Program-made: the position numbers and the translations under genes
Shown: positions 53,949 through 63,585 of the stretch, in pieces
Numbering within the stretch: position 1 is the stretch's first letter
Layout of the letters: every line of letters starts with the position of its first letter
Notes under the pieces: generated by a model
What the model was told of the DNA's origin: nothing
Database searches by the model: none
Seen by the model: the letters and a program-made list of their open reading frames with translations, nothing else
Assembly: GCF_036345015.1 (NCBI RefSeq)
Contig: NZ_CP084098.1
Coordinates: 3,733,326 to 3,797,325 of the forward strand
Direction of reading: 5' to 3'
Source of the DNA: Cyanobacterium sp. Dongsha4
Lineage (GTDB): Bacteria > Cyanobacteriota > Cyanobacteriia > Cyanobacteriales > Cyanobacteriaceae
Length of the DNA stretch: 64,000 bases

Positions 53949-54722
53949 ATGAAATATTGTTACATTGTTGCTGAAGGAATACATGATATAGAATTTTTAA
54001 CAAAAATAATTAAAGAATTATTTAACCTATCCAGAATCAAAAAACGTTCGCTAGTTAATCCGTTTTGGGATGAATTAATACCAAAAACATTTCCCATGAA
54101 TGATGATTTATTAAAACGTATGCCTGTACCTTCATTCATTCAAAATGAGCAGTGTTCTATTGCTTTACATAATGCCACTGGAATTAATAATATTGTCAAG
54201 ACATTAGAGGAAAGTTTAAGTGTGATTGAGACATCAAAATTGTTTAGTATTGGTTTAATTTTAGATGCTGATACAAAAGACAAACCGCAAAAAAGATTTA
54301 AAGATTTAATCCAAGAATTGTCAAAAAAAATAAAAATGATTAATTTTACATCTTTACAACTAGGGGAAGTTAATATGAGTAATCCTCGATTTGGTGTTTT
54401 TATTTTACCCGATAATCAAAATCAAGGTACTTTAGAATCTATTTTAATGGAATGTGCCAAAATTAATTATCCTGATTTACTAGAATCAGCAACAGAATAT
54501 ATTGAAGGATTTGATCAAACTAAATTAACGGTAAAAGAACTAAAAGAATTTAAGAAATTAGCAGGTAAAAATAAAGCAATTATATCCAGTATTAGTAGTA
54601 TTTTAAAACCAGGAAAAGCAATACAAGTTTCCTTACAAGACAATAAATGGATAGATGAGAAAACCATTGAGTTAGATGATATTATTCTTCTCAAGAAATT
54701 CATCACGGATTTAATCTTTTAA
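53949..54722 (+). CDS. TOPRIM-like protein, DUF3226-type, second gene of the pair
   Basis: This 257-residue protein has the start YIVAEGIHDIEFL, with a likely catalytic glutamate at residue 9, and SIGLILDADTKDKPQ with a D-x-D pair near 105-107. Both are features of the TOPRIM fold found in OLD nucleases and in the AriB-like effectors of PARIS. The gene is 4 bases after the ATPase gene and must be cotranscribed. The likely activity, nuclease or toxin, is inferred from these motifs. Confidence 0.65.
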   Translation: MKYCYIVAEGIHDIEFLTKIIKELFNLSRIKKRSLVNPFWDELIPKTFPMNDDLLKRMPVPSFIQNEQCSIALHNATGINNIVKTLEESLSVIETSKLFSIGLILDADTKDKPQKRFKDLIQELSKKIKMINFTSLQLGEVNMSNPRFGVFILPDNQNQGTLESILMECAKINYPDLLESATEYIEGFDQTKLTVKELKEFKKLAGKNKAIISSISSILKPGKAIQVSLQDNKWIDEKTIELDDIILLKKFITDLIF

Positions 54723-54885
54723 ACCTAACAATTCTAACTTAATTAACGAATCCTCATTAGATTGCGTTGCATAATCGGTAGTGAAAAATATTGAGATAAA
54801 TATTTTATAGATGCAATAAGTTTGTTGATTAAGATATTCTAGGAAGTAGCCAAAATAAGACTATTGCTTAATTTCTATAATATCT

Positions 54886-56082
54886 ATGGATACTAAAACA
54901 TTTAAACGTACTCTACAACAATCCGATAATTACCATCGTAAGGGATTTGGACATCAAGAAGAAGTTACCTTAACTCTCAATCAAGAATATCAAAGTAATT
55001 TAATTCAAACTATCCGTCAAAATAATTATCAAATTACCCAAGGAAATGTAACTATTCGTTTAGCAGAAGCCTTTGGTTTTTGTTGGGGGGTAGAAAGAGC
55101 AGTAGCTATGGCGTATGAAACTCGTACTCATTTCCCTACAGAAAAAATCTGGATTACCAATGAAATTATCCATAACCCCTCAGTAAATAAACGTTTAAGG
55201 GAGATGAATGTAGATTTTATTCCTGTTGATAGTGGTGTTAAAGATTTCTCTGTTGTCAACCCCAAAGAAGTGGTTATTTTACCTGCTTTTGGTGCAAGTG
55301 TCAGTGAAATGCAACTATTAAATGATAAAGGATGTACCATTGTTGACACAACCTGCCCTTGGGTGTCTAAGGTTTGGAATTCGGTGGAAAAACACAAGAA
55401 AAAAGAATATACCTCAATTATTCACGGTAAATATAAACATGAGGAAACCGTTGCTACCAGTTCTTTTGCGGGTACTTATTTAGTGGTTTTAAATATGAAA
55501 GAAGCCCAATATGTTTGTAATTATATTCTTAATGGAGGGGATAAACTCGAATTCTTGAATAAGTTTAAAAATGCCTATTCTGAAGGATTTGATCCCGATG
55601 TGGATTTAGTTAGAGTTGGTATTGCTAATCAAACTACCATGTTAAAAAGTGAGACAGAAGCCATTGGTAAGTTGTTTGAACAAACAATGATTAAAAAATA
55701 TAATCCTGCCGAATTAAATGAGCATTTCATGAGCTTTAATACCATTTGTGATGCCACTCAGGAAAGACAAGATGCAATGTTAGATTTGGTAGAAGAAAAA
55801 CTCGATTTAATGGTGGTTATTGGTGGCTTCAATTCTTCTAATACTACTCATCTTCAAGAAATTGCCATAGAAAACCAGATTCCTTCTTATCATATCGATA
55901 GTTGCGATCGCATCTTAGAAGGTAATAAGATAGAACATAAACCCTTAGACAAAGACTTAGAGATTCAGGAAAACTGGCTACCAGAGGGAAAAATTATTGT
56001 GGGAATAACTTCTGGTGCGTCCACTCCTGATAAGGTGGTAGAAGATGTCATCGAGAAAATATTTGCTTTGAAATCCCATTAA
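54886..56082 (+). CDS. ispH: 4-hydroxy-3-methylbut-2-enyl diphosphate reductase IspH
   Basis: This 398-residue Fe-S enzyme makes IPP and DMAPP in the last step of the MEP pathway. [21 protein letters not shown] carries the first cluster cysteine, [10 protein letters not shown] the second and [14 protein letters not shown] the third. The length is typical of the longer cyanobacterial/plastid IspH. Confidence 0.95.
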   Translation: MDTKTFKRTLQQSDNYHRKGFGHQEEVTLTLNQEYQSNLIQTIRQNNYQITQGNVTIRLAEAFGFCWGVERAVAMAYETRTHFPTEKIWITNEIIHNPSVNKRLREMNVDFIPVDSGVKDFSVVNPKEVVILPAFGASVSEMQLLNDKGCTIVDTTCPWVSKVWNSVEKHKKKEYTSIIHGKYKHEETVATSSFAGTYLVVLNMKEAQYVCNYILNGGDKLEFLNKFKNAYSEGFDPDVDLVRVGIANQTTMLKSETEAIGKLFEQTMIKKYNPAELNEHFMSFNTICDATQERQDAMLDLVEEKLDLMVVIGGFNSSNTTHLQEIAIENQIPSYHIDSCDRILEGNKIEHKPLDKDLEIQENWLPEGKIIVGITSGASTPDKVVEDVIEKIFALKSH

Positions 56083-56142
56083 ACAAATTTTTGAATTTTG
56101 ATTAGTTTGGTGGATTATTTCCACCCCATAAACAGTAACTAA

Positions 56143-56160
56143 AGTGTTAGGTGTAGCACT
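56143..56160. promoter_or_regulatory. Possible ArsR-family operator
   Basis: AGTG and CACT, ten bases apart, with partly matching flanks, form an imperfect inverted repeat 30 bases before the ArsR-type gene. Autoregulation through such sites is usual in the family. Weak pattern evidence only. Confidence 0.25.
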
Positions 56161-56190
56161 AATTATGATCGAATTAGGAGAAAACAACCA

Positions 56191-56511
56191 TTGTCATCTG
56201 TAACAATTGAGTCACAAAAAGAAGTAATGTCGGGTTTCCGTGCTTTATCCGATACCATTAGAATTCAAGTGTTAGAATTATTACGCACTAGAGAGTTATG
56301 TGTGTGTGAAATTTCCGAAGTTTTGGATATTAGTCAATCTAAATTATCTTTTCACTTAAAAACTTTACGAGAAGCAAATTTAGTTAATAGCCGTCAACAG
56401 GGAAAATGGACTTACTATAGTCTTAACTTATCTCAGTTAGTGGCTTTAGAACAATATCTAGCTGAGTTTAGACGCAACACCGTTTTACTTCCCACCCGTC
56501 TTTGTGAATAG
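56191..56511 (+). CDS. ArsR/SmtB-family transcriptional regulator
   Basis: This 106-residue winged-helix repressor has the ELCVCEISEVLDISQSKLSFHL segment. The ELCVCE motif is the two-cysteine arsenite/antimonite site of classical ArsR proteins. The start is TTG at 56191, supported by AGGAG at 56176-56180; an ATG at 56227 would cut a few conserved residues. No arsenic or metal efflux gene is adjacent, so its target is not evident. It converges on recN with only 14 bases between. Confidence 0.85.
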   Translation: MSSVTIESQKEVMSGFRALSDTIRIQVLELLRTRELCVCEISEVLDISQSKLSFHLKTLREANLVNSRQQGKWTYYSLNLSQLVALEQYLAEFRRNTVLLPTRLCE

Positions 56512-56525
56512 GGTTAGAGTCATTC

Positions 56526-58271
56526 TTAATTGCTTGGTGATAACAGTATTTGCTCTTTTCTGGTTTGTGCCATTTCTAGCAAAGAATCAGCAAATGCGAT
56601 CGCATCTTCCGCCGAATGTCCTCCCGTTAACTCCGCCAATTCATCACGGCGATGGATTTCCTCTTCTAAATGTCGTACCTGTACAATAGTTCTTAAATCC
56701 TTACCCTCAGACGATTCTTGCAACTGTTTTTCCACTCGAAAATGATGATCCGCCATAGCCGCTACTAAGGGTTGATGGGTGACACATAACACCTGATGAT
56801 GATGACTTAATTTATGCAACTTATCAGCTATAGCTTGTGCAACTTTCCCCGAAACCCCCGTATCAATTTCATCAAAAATTAGGGTTTTATCATCTCTTTG
56901 AGCCTCAGAAAAGCAAGATTTTAAAGCCAAGAGAAAACGACTCATTTCCCCTCCCGAAGCAGTCATAGCTAGGGGTTGTAAATCTTCCCCCGGATTAGGA
57001 CTAAAATAGAATTCAACTTGATCAGCTCCCCAATAGTTAGGATTAATAGGTGTCACCCGACATTGAAACTGTACTTTTGCCATGCCTAGGGGCTTCAATT
57101 CTTGGGTTAATTGGGTTTCTAGGTTTTTTGAAGCCTTCGTCCTCAAATCGGTTAATTTGGCACATAAATCGAGCATTTTTTGCTCACTAGCAAGGTATTT
57201 TTGTTCTAACTCCTCAATGGACTGACTATTATCCGTTAATTCGGTCAACTCTTTTTGTAAATTATGGTAATAATCAATGACATCCCCCAAATTTGAGCCA
57301 TATTTACGACAAATACGCTTTAAAAGCCTAATTCTTTCTTCTATCTCCTCTAATCGCTCTGGATCTGCCTCTAAACTCGATCCATAACTATAAATTTGTT
57401 GTCCTGCCTCCACCACCTGATTTAAGGCTTCTTGCACCATTTCCAGTATGCTTCCCAATTCTTTGTCATAATTCACCATATCTCCGATAATAGATTGAGC
57501 TTTACCCAAAATATCCGCTACAGCTTGATTTTCATCAGATTCACTTTGATATAGTAATTGATAGGCTTGATAACTTAATTGTTGCAGTTCTACTACATGA
57601 GTGAGGCGATCGCTCTCTATTTCCAACTGTTCCAACTCATCAGCCGATTCCAAATGTACGGCACTTAATTCTTTAATTTGATGTTGTATTAAATCAAGAC
57701 GTTGAAGGCGTTGTTGCTCCCACTGACGACGAGTTTCAAGAGCTTCTAAGGCTTTTTGAGTTTTAGCAAAGGCTTGAGACACTAATTGCCTTTGTTTACC
57801 TAATTTTTCTCCTCCATAAGCATCTAATAAATCTCTCTGAGTCGTGACAGATAATAATTGCCCTGTTTCTCCTTGGGCTGTTACTTCCAGAAGTCGATCT
57901 CGTAATTGATTAATTACAGTTTTATTAATTACCACTCCATTTATCCGACAACGAGAGCGAAAATTATCTTTACTCATACTCAACTCTCGACTACAAATCA
58001 CTGTACCATCATGGAAAGATTCTATTTCTTGAGCCTCCAACCAATCCTCTAATAACGGGGATGAATAAAATGTCGCTTCAACAATAGCTTTTTTTGCTCC
58101 AGTGCGAATCATCCTCTGATTAGCTTTTCCCCCCAAAACCACATCAATCGCATCGAGGATAATTGATTTCCCCGCACCAGTTTCCCCTGTTAAAACATTT
58201 AACCCCTTACCAAACTCTAATTCTATATGATCTACCAATGCAAAATGATCAATGCGAATAGTTATCAGCAT
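56526..58271 (-). CDS. recN: DNA repair protein RecN
   Basis: This 581-residue SMC-like ATPase has Walker A LTGETGAGKS at residues 27-36, a long coiled-coil middle (about 150-400), the signature TASGGEMSRFLLALK, and Walker B TLIFDEIDTGVSG. RecN acts at double-strand breaks with RecA. Length is normal. Confidence 0.95.
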   Translation of the reverse strand: MLITIRIDHFALVDHIELEFGKGLNVLTGETGAGKSIILDAIDVVLGGKANQRMIRTGAKKAIVEATFYSSPLLEDWLEAQEIESFHDGTVICSRELSMSKDNFRSRCRINGVVINKTVINQLRDRLLEVTAQGETGQLLSVTTQRDLLDAYGGEKLGKQRQLVSQAFAKTQKALEALETRRQWEQQRLQRLDLIQHQIKELSAVHLESADELEQLEIESDRLTHVVELQQLSYQAYQLLYQSESDENQAVADILGKAQSIIGDMVNYDKELGSILEMVQEALNQVVEAGQQIYSYGSSLEADPERLEEIEERIRLLKRICRKYGSNLGDVIDYYHNLQKELTELTDNSQSIEELEQKYLASEQKMLDLCAKLTDLRTKASKNLETQLTQELKPLGMAKVQFQCRVTPINPNYWGADQVEFYFSPNPGEDLQPLAMTASGGEMSRFLLALKSCFSEAQRDDKTLIFDEIDTGVSGKVAQAIADKLHKLSHHHQVLCVTHQPLVAAMADHHFRVEKQLQESSEGKDLRTIVQVRHLEEEIHRRDELAELTGGHSAEDAIAFADSLLEMAQTRKEQILLSPSN

Positions 58272-58430
58272 TCATTTCCTAACTACACATCAAATATATG
58301 TCATGATATATTATTTCTGATGATTGTGGCTAAAGACATACTGCACAGCACGCATCTCATTTATTTAAAGAATTAAACTATGGGAAAATTTTTATTGCCT
58401 ATGAAAAATGAAAAATAGTGAGACAACTGT

Positions 58431-59732
58431 TTATTTTGTCATTGTTTCTATGGTATTTGGGAGTTTCTGGGAGGTAATGCCCCATTTATCTTTACTGCTT
58501 TTGGCGGTTTCTTTGTCTAATTCTTCTAATAAAATGGCTAATTCCACTTGTTTTTCTAATAAATCTGTATAAGAAACCAAATTACTTAAACCATCTACTA
58601 AATTCTTTAAATTACGTCTAAATTGGGGATCTCCTGTAAATTGATCTATATCTGATGTAATTTTGGCGGTATTGGCAAAGGTAACTCTAGCAGAGTCAAG
58701 GGTTTGTTGTAGGGTAGCAAGATTTGTTGGGTTATTTAATTCATCAGCAATGGTTTTTAAATCACTACTAATTTGGGCAAGATTTTCACTGGTTGTGCCT
58801 AGGTTTTGAGTAATTTTTTGTACATCTTTTTCATCTATTTTTGCTACTAGGTTATTCGTTGTTTGAGCAACCTGACTAATATCGGCGGCAGTTTTGCTCA
58901 ATGATGCGATCGCATCTTGGAAATCAGTTTTATTATCGGCAATAATTTCATTAAGATTAGAAGCTAAAAGATTAATTTGAATGGCTGTATTGGTATATTC
59001 AGAGCCTAATTTCTCAATTTGAGTGGTAGCAGTATTAGCAGTATTTGACAAAGTATTGGCAGTGTTGGATAAACTATCAGCAGTCCTTCCGATACTGGTA
59101 AAAGTATTGGAGATGGTATCCATTTCTTTTTGAATTCTGTTAGTAACCCCTGTAACTTCTTTAGTTAAAACAATAAACTGCTCTGTAGCCTTATTGGTAT
59201 TATCAACAGCAGTATTCAGATTATCAAAAAAAGTTTGATCATCAAAACTATTAGCCAATCGAGCTAAACTTTCAATTAAATCAGGACTAGCTTGAGCAGG
59301 TATCTTCTCGTTATTACACAATATCAATTGTTTTTGATCACATTCTTTTCCTAAAGGATTAATATCTTCTCCTACGTTGCTTAAAACCCCTTGAGGAATT
59401 ATATTAACACTCACCTCTCCCAATAAACCAGAACGAGTAGTAGAAACAGTTACATCTCTGGGAATGGGTAATTTATTATTAATTTCCGTCCACACTTCCA
59501 CCCCATTACTTGTGGGTTGAATCGAAGCGACACGCCCCACCGCTACTCCCCGAAAAAAGACCCTTGCACCTTCCCTTAAGCCTCCAGCGTTCTCAAACAT
59601 CAATTTTATTTGATAATTACTGCCCCGTAATTGATCCTTTTTCAAGAAAAAAACTATACCCCCAAAAACCAGTAAACCGAGCAATAAAAACAAGCCCACA
59701 GAACCTTCTCTCATTAACCTTGAACGAATCAT
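58431..59732 (-). CDS. MlaD/MCE-domain lipid transport protein
   Basis: This 433-residue protein has one N-terminal membrane segment (about residues 11-30) and an MCE domain (about 38-115, with MFENAGGLREGARVFFRGVAVGRVASI). A long helical, probably coiled-coil tail follows, with repeated SNTANTLSNTANT-type heptads. MCE proteins form rings that carry lipids across the periplasm; the plastid relative is TGD2. It lies 14 bases after the ABC ATPase gene, its partner. Confidence 0.88.
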   Translation of the reverse strand: MIRSRLMREGSVGLFLLLGLLVFGGIVFFLKKDQLRGSNYQIKLMFENAGGLREGARVFFRGVAVGRVASIQPTSNGVEVWTEINNKLPIPRDVTVSTTRSGLLGEVSVNIIPQGVLSNVGEDINPLGKECDQKQLILCNNEKIPAQASPDLIESLARLANSFDDQTFFDNLNTAVDNTNKATEQFIVLTKEVTGVTNRIQKEMDTISNTFTSIGRTADSLSNTANTLSNTANTATTQIEKLGSEYTNTAIQINLLASNLNEIIADNKTDFQDAIASLSKTAADISQVAQTTNNLVAKIDEKDVQKITQNLGTTSENLAQISSDLKTIADELNNPTNLATLQQTLDSARVTFANTAKITSDIDQFTGDPQFRRNLKNLVDGLSNLVSYTDLLEKQVELAILLEELDKETAKSSKDKWGITSQKLPNTIETMTK

Positions 59733-59746
59733 TAATAACCCCCAAT

Positions 59747-60541
59747 TTATTGACTAATAACTTTAATCGGTCCTTGTGTGTTAGCACTAAAAAACTGACG
59801 TACTAAAGGATTATCGGTAGTATCAATGTCCTTGACATTACCCTGCCATTGAATTTTACCATCATATAGGAAAGCGAGGCGATCGCCTGTTCTGCGAATT
59901 GTACTTTCTTGGTGAGAAACCATGACATAGGCACAAGATTCACAAACACTACTTTTAAGAGTACGCACAAGATCTTCTACCACCGTTGAAGCAATAGGAT
60001 CTAATCCTGCGGTAGGTTCATCATACAAGATCACGTCAGGTCTTTCCAAGGGTTTTTCCGGATTGTAAATAACAGCCCTCGCAAAACTAACTCTTTTACG
60101 CATTCCCCCAGATAATTCTGCTGGAAAAAGATTTCCCGTAGAAGGAGGTAAACCCACCATTTCTAAGGCTCGATCGACCAATTGACTGATATAGTCATAA
60201 TCAAGGTCAGAATGTTGATAAAGGGAAAAGCCGACATTTTCTCTTACACTTAAAGAGTCAAAAAGAGCGGCTTGTTGGAAAACCATACTTATATGAATAG
60301 GATAATCTCCGTCATCAATTAAACTGACTCTCTTTTCCCCTTTGACATAAATCTCCCCCGCATCGGGTTGCATAAAACCTGCAATTAATCTTAAGATGGT
60401 TGACTTGCCCGTGCCACTAGGTCCAATTACCACTAAAGCATCTCCCTCGTAAATTTTCAAATCGGCATCTTTGAGAATAACTTTATTCCCGAAAGCCTTG
60501 CTAACTCCTTTTAATTCTATTAGTGGTTCTTGTGCGGTCAT
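59747..60541 (-). CDS. ABC transporter ATPase, MlaF/TGD3-like
   Basis: This 264-residue ATPase has Walker A VIGPSGTGKST, signature ELSGGMRKRV and Walker B VILYDEPTAGLDP. ELSGGMRKRV is typical of the Mla/TGD lipid importer ATPases. It powers transport with the MCE protein encoded next. The MlaE-type permease is not in this window. Confidence 0.9.
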   Translation of the reverse strand: MTAQEPLIELKGVSKAFGNKVILKDADLKIYEGDALVVIGPSGTGKSTILRLIAGFMQPDAGEIYVKGEKRVSLIDDGDYPIHISMVFQQAALFDSLSVRENVGFSLYQHSDLDYDYISQLVDRALEMVGLPPSTGNLFPAELSGGMRKRVSFARAVIYNPEKPLERPDVILYDEPTAGLDPIASTVVEDLVRTLKSSVCESCAYVMVSHQESTIRRTGDRLAFLYDGKIQWQGNVKDIDTTDNPLVRQFFSANTQGPIKVISQ

Positions 60542-60763
60542 TCCATTACTCTTAAATTTTTGACAACAACTAATTAATAATAAATAAAAAATACTTTTAC
60601 AGTCTTTATTTTATACATCTTTTGAATTTTGTATCACTTTAGATTTTAATATTTATTTGTTTCGCAAACTCTAATGGCGAATAGTTTATAACTGGTAATG
60701 GTTTTAGAATCGAAAAGGAATAAGTTATCATGACTAGAAGTATAAAACTTGAACATACAAAGT

Positions 60764-61315
60764 ATGAACCGCAGACCAAAATCTTCCTATTCCCGTTATT
60801 CTGAACCCCCAAGCCGTAAAAGTACAAAATCATCTCCTTTGGAAAATATTAACTATACTCTCGCCGCTATCTGTGCAGGTATCTTTATATTGGGAGTAGG
60901 AGTTGGTATTGCCTTAAGTTCTGGACAAACTATAAGCACTCAAAATGTAGCATCAAGGGAAGTGATCGATCGCAGCGCCCCGAATCCTGAAATTTGTGTA
61001 CAATTTGGAGCAAGTGCCATTGTTTCTGATTTAAGGGTATTTGTCACTCTCAATCCCTTTAATGTGTATGTAACTCAACCTAATATGCGTCCGGGATGCG
61101 TTTTGAAAAGAAATAATTGGTCTATTTTAGAGCAAAGACGCTTAATCAGTGATAATGACGTGAGACAGTGTAAAAATAGAATGAATACTTTTGGTTTTAC
61201 TGGTACATTAGAAAGTTCTCCCAAAATTGACTGTATTTATCAGAATGACAGTGCCGGGAATCTATTTTTGAATCCAGAAGGGGCCGTTAATCCTCAAGGA
61301 GTTCAAGATTTTTAA
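60764..61315 (+). CDS. DUF3172 family protein
   Basis: This 183-residue protein has a basic, serine-rich N-terminus, one membrane segment (about residues 35-58, YTLAAICAGIFILGVGVGIAL) and an extracytoplasmic domain with cysteines in PEICVQFG, RPGCVLKR, RQCKNR and KIDCIYQ. This is the cyanobacterial DUF3172 family, function unknown. I start at the ATG at 60764; an in-frame TTG lies 15 bases upstream. Confidence 0.78.
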   Translation: MNRRPKSSYSRYSEPPSRKSTKSSPLENINYTLAAICAGIFILGVGVGIALSSGQTISTQNVASREVIDRSAPNPEICVQFGASAIVSDLRVFVTLNPFNVYVTQPNMRPGCVLKRNNWSILEQRRLISDNDVRQCKNRMNTFGFTGTLESSPKIDCIYQNDSAGNLFLNPEGAVNPQGVQDF

Positions 61316-61460
61316 AAGAAGCTAGTTTGCACTTGACTAAAAATAGTGATGGCGGAAAAATAACGAAGAAAAGAAAGTGAGTTTGAGTCCTTGTCAACAA
61401 TTAATCAAAATTAATAGAAAATGGAAATGTAAGTTCAATGCGTCTTAGCTTAATTATGCT

Positions 61461-61466
61461 TATAAT
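61461..61466 (+). promoter_or_regulatory. Candidate -10 box of glmS
   Basis: TATAAT lies 33 bases before the glmS ATG. No good -35 hexamer is seen at 16-18 bases upstream. A glmS ribozyme is not evident in the 183-base spacer. Confidence 0.35.
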
Positions 61467-61498
61467 GTATCAAAATTAAGATTATTGGGATTAAAGTT

Positions 61499-63376
61499 AT
61501 GTGTGGAATTGTTGGTTATATAGGAACACAAGGCGCGATCGAGATTTTGGTGAGCGGTTTAGAAAAATTGGAATACAGAGGGTATGATTCTGCGGGAGTT
61601 GCAACAATTGTTGATGGGGAAATTCATTCTGTTAGGGCAAAAGGAAAACTATATAACCTCCGCACAAAACTAGAAAAAGAAACCAATATCTCTCAAATCG
61701 GTATCGGGCATACAAGATGGGCAACTCATGGTAAACCCGAGGAATATAACGCCCATCCCCACCGAGATAATAAAGGTAGATTCGCAGTGGTGCAAAATGG
61801 CATTGTAGAAAACTATCAAGAATTGAAGCAAGAATTAATTAGTAAGGGGCATGAGTTTGTTTCGGATACAGATACAGAAGTTATCCCTCATCTTATTGCT
61901 GAATATTATAACCCTGAAAGCAATGATCCTTTTATGGATGCGGTGAATAAAGCCGTTACTCGTTTAGATGGTGCTTTTGCCATTGGGGTGTTATGTGCAG
62001 ATTATCCCGATGAGTTGATTGTTGCCCGTCAAAGTGCACCTTTAACCATTGGATTTGGGCAAGGGGAATTTTTCTGTGCCTCGGATGTTACCGCCCTTGT
62101 GCATCATACCAACACGGTTTTATCCTTAGATAATGGGGAAATTGCCCGTTTAACACCATTAGGAGTCGAAATTTACGATTTTACAGGGAAACGCTTACGG
62201 AAAAACCCTCGCACCCTCGATTGGAGTCCTGTAACCGTTGAGAAACAAGGTTATCGCCACTTTATGCTCAAGGAAATTCATGAGCAACCCTCTGTAGTGC
62301 GTACCTGCTTAGAAGCCTATATTAATCCCGACTGGCATTCCCAAAACAGTGACTCAGAAAACCCCATTAACCTCAATCTCAAGCCTGAAATTTATGAAGA
62401 TTTAGAACATATCCAGATTGTGGCTTGTGGCACTTCTTGGCACGCAAGTTTAGTGGGTAAATATTTATTAGAACAAATCGCACAAATTCCTACTTTTGTC
62501 CAATATGCTTCAGAATATCGTTATGCCCCTTCTCCAATGATGCGTAATACAATTACAATCGGTGTTACCCAGTCAGGTGAAACGGCGGATACCATTGCGG
62601 CTCTTGAGATGGAGCGTCAAAGACGTTCTAGTTGCGATCGCACTTATCAAGCTCGTATTTTAGGTATTACAAATCGTCCTGAAAGTACGTTAGGGGGCAT
62701 GGTTGATCAAGTAATCAATACTTATGCAGGTATCGAGATTGGAGTAGCGGCAACTAAAACTTTTGTGGCTCAAGTGATTGCGTTTTATATCCTTGCGTTA
62801 GATTTAGCATGGCGTAGAAAAACAGTTACACCGCAAAGAATGGAGGAAATATTAAAAGGTTTACTGCAATTACCCACCCAAATCGAGCAAATTATCCACT
62901 CAGAAGAGCCAAAAATCAGAGATTTAGCCCATCAGTTCCCTGATACCAAAGATTTTATCTTCCTCGGTAGAGGTATCAATTTCCCCATTGCCTTAGAAGG
63001 TGCGTTAAAACTCAAAGAAATTAGCTATATTCATGCTGAAGGCTATCCTGCTGGTGAAATGAAACATGGTCCGATCGCACTTTTAGATGCTCATGTACCC
63101 GTAGTTGCGATCGCCATGGGGGGAAGTGTATATGAGAAGGTGATTTCCAACGCCCAAGAAGCGAAAGCGAGAGATGCCCGTTTAATCGGTGTTTTACCCC
63201 AAAACCATCATGAGGATATGTTTCAAGATACTTTACTCGTGCCTGAAGTGGATGAAATCTTGTCTCCTATCTTGGCAGTCATACCCTTGCAATTATTATC
63301 TTATTACATTGCATCCATGCGCGGTTTAGACGTAGATCAACCTCGTAATTTGGCTAAATCCGTTACGGTAGAATAA
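61499..63376 (+). CDS. glmS: Glutamine-fructose-6-phosphate aminotransferase (isomerizing)
   Basis: This 625-residue enzyme makes glucosamine 6-phosphate for peptidoglycan and lipopolysaccharide. The N-terminal Cys2 (MCGIVGYIG) is the glutaminase nucleophile, with HTRWATHG and NGIVENY in the same domain (about 1-240). Two SIS domains follow (about 295-620, with ACGTSWHASLVGKYLLE, QSGETADT and AEGYPAGEMKHGPIALL). The end PRNLAKSVTVE is the conserved C-terminal tail. Confidence 0.97.
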   Translation: MCGIVGYIGTQGAIEILVSGLEKLEYRGYDSAGVATIVDGEIHSVRAKGKLYNLRTKLEKETNISQIGIGHTRWATHGKPEEYNAHPHRDNKGRFAVVQNGIVENYQELKQELISKGHEFVSDTDTEVIPHLIAEYYNPESNDPFMDAVNKAVTRLDGAFAIGVLCADYPDELIVARQSAPLTIGFGQGEFFCASDVTALVHHTNTVLSLDNGEIARLTPLGVEIYDFTGKRLRKNPRTLDWSPVTVEKQGYRHFMLKEIHEQPSVVRTCLEAYINPDWHSQNSDSENPINLNLKPEIYEDLEHIQIVACGTSWHASLVGKYLLEQIAQIPTFVQYASEYRYAPSPMMRNTITIGVTQSGETADTIAALEMERQRRSSCDRTYQARILGITNRPESTLGGMVDQVINTYAGIEIGVAATKTFVAQVIAFYILALDLAWRRKTVTPQRMEEILKGLLQLPTQIEQIIHSEEPKIRDLAHQFPDTKDFIFLGRGINFPIALEGALKLKEISYIHAEGYPAGEMKHGPIALLDAHVPVVAIAMGGSVYEKVISNAQEAKARDARLIGVLPQNHHEDMFQDTLLVPEVDEILSPILAVIPLQLLSYYIASMRGLDVDQPRNLAKSVTVE

Positions 63377-63380
63377 TCTT

Positions 63381-63402
63381 GGGGCGGTGCGATCGCCCTT
63401 TT
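63381..63402 (+). terminator. Likely intrinsic terminator of glmS
   Basis: GGGCG (63382-63386) pairs with CGCCC (63394-63398) and is followed by TTTT, starting four bases after the glmS stop. The HIP1 octamer is built into the loop and right arm. The short T-run makes it a moderate candidate. Confidence 0.5.
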
Positions 63403-63585
63403 GTGATAGGGGAATAAAGTTGTATATTTTAAAATTAAGTGGTATATCCCAATTATAAACGATTTGCGTAAAATTAGCTATCCCACTAAATATTTTTTAA
63501 AATTTCACAACTGATTTAATACAGCTATATATAAAATTTTAGCTTTAAAATATTTTAATTTTCGTTATGTACTTTCTGTTAAAAT

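Noticed and set aside
54876-54881. TATAAT before ispH taken as a -10 box
   Set aside because: It is only five bases before the ATG, so transcription would start inside the coding region.
60730-60804. Small plus-strand frame MTRSIKLEHTKYEPQ upstream of the DUF3172 gene
   Set aside because: It is 24 codons long, overlaps the DUF3172 start in another frame and has no clear homologue character.
61316-61498. glmS ribozyme or riboswitch upstream of glmS
   Set aside because: The spacer shows none of the expected structure and the class is not typical of cyanobacteria.
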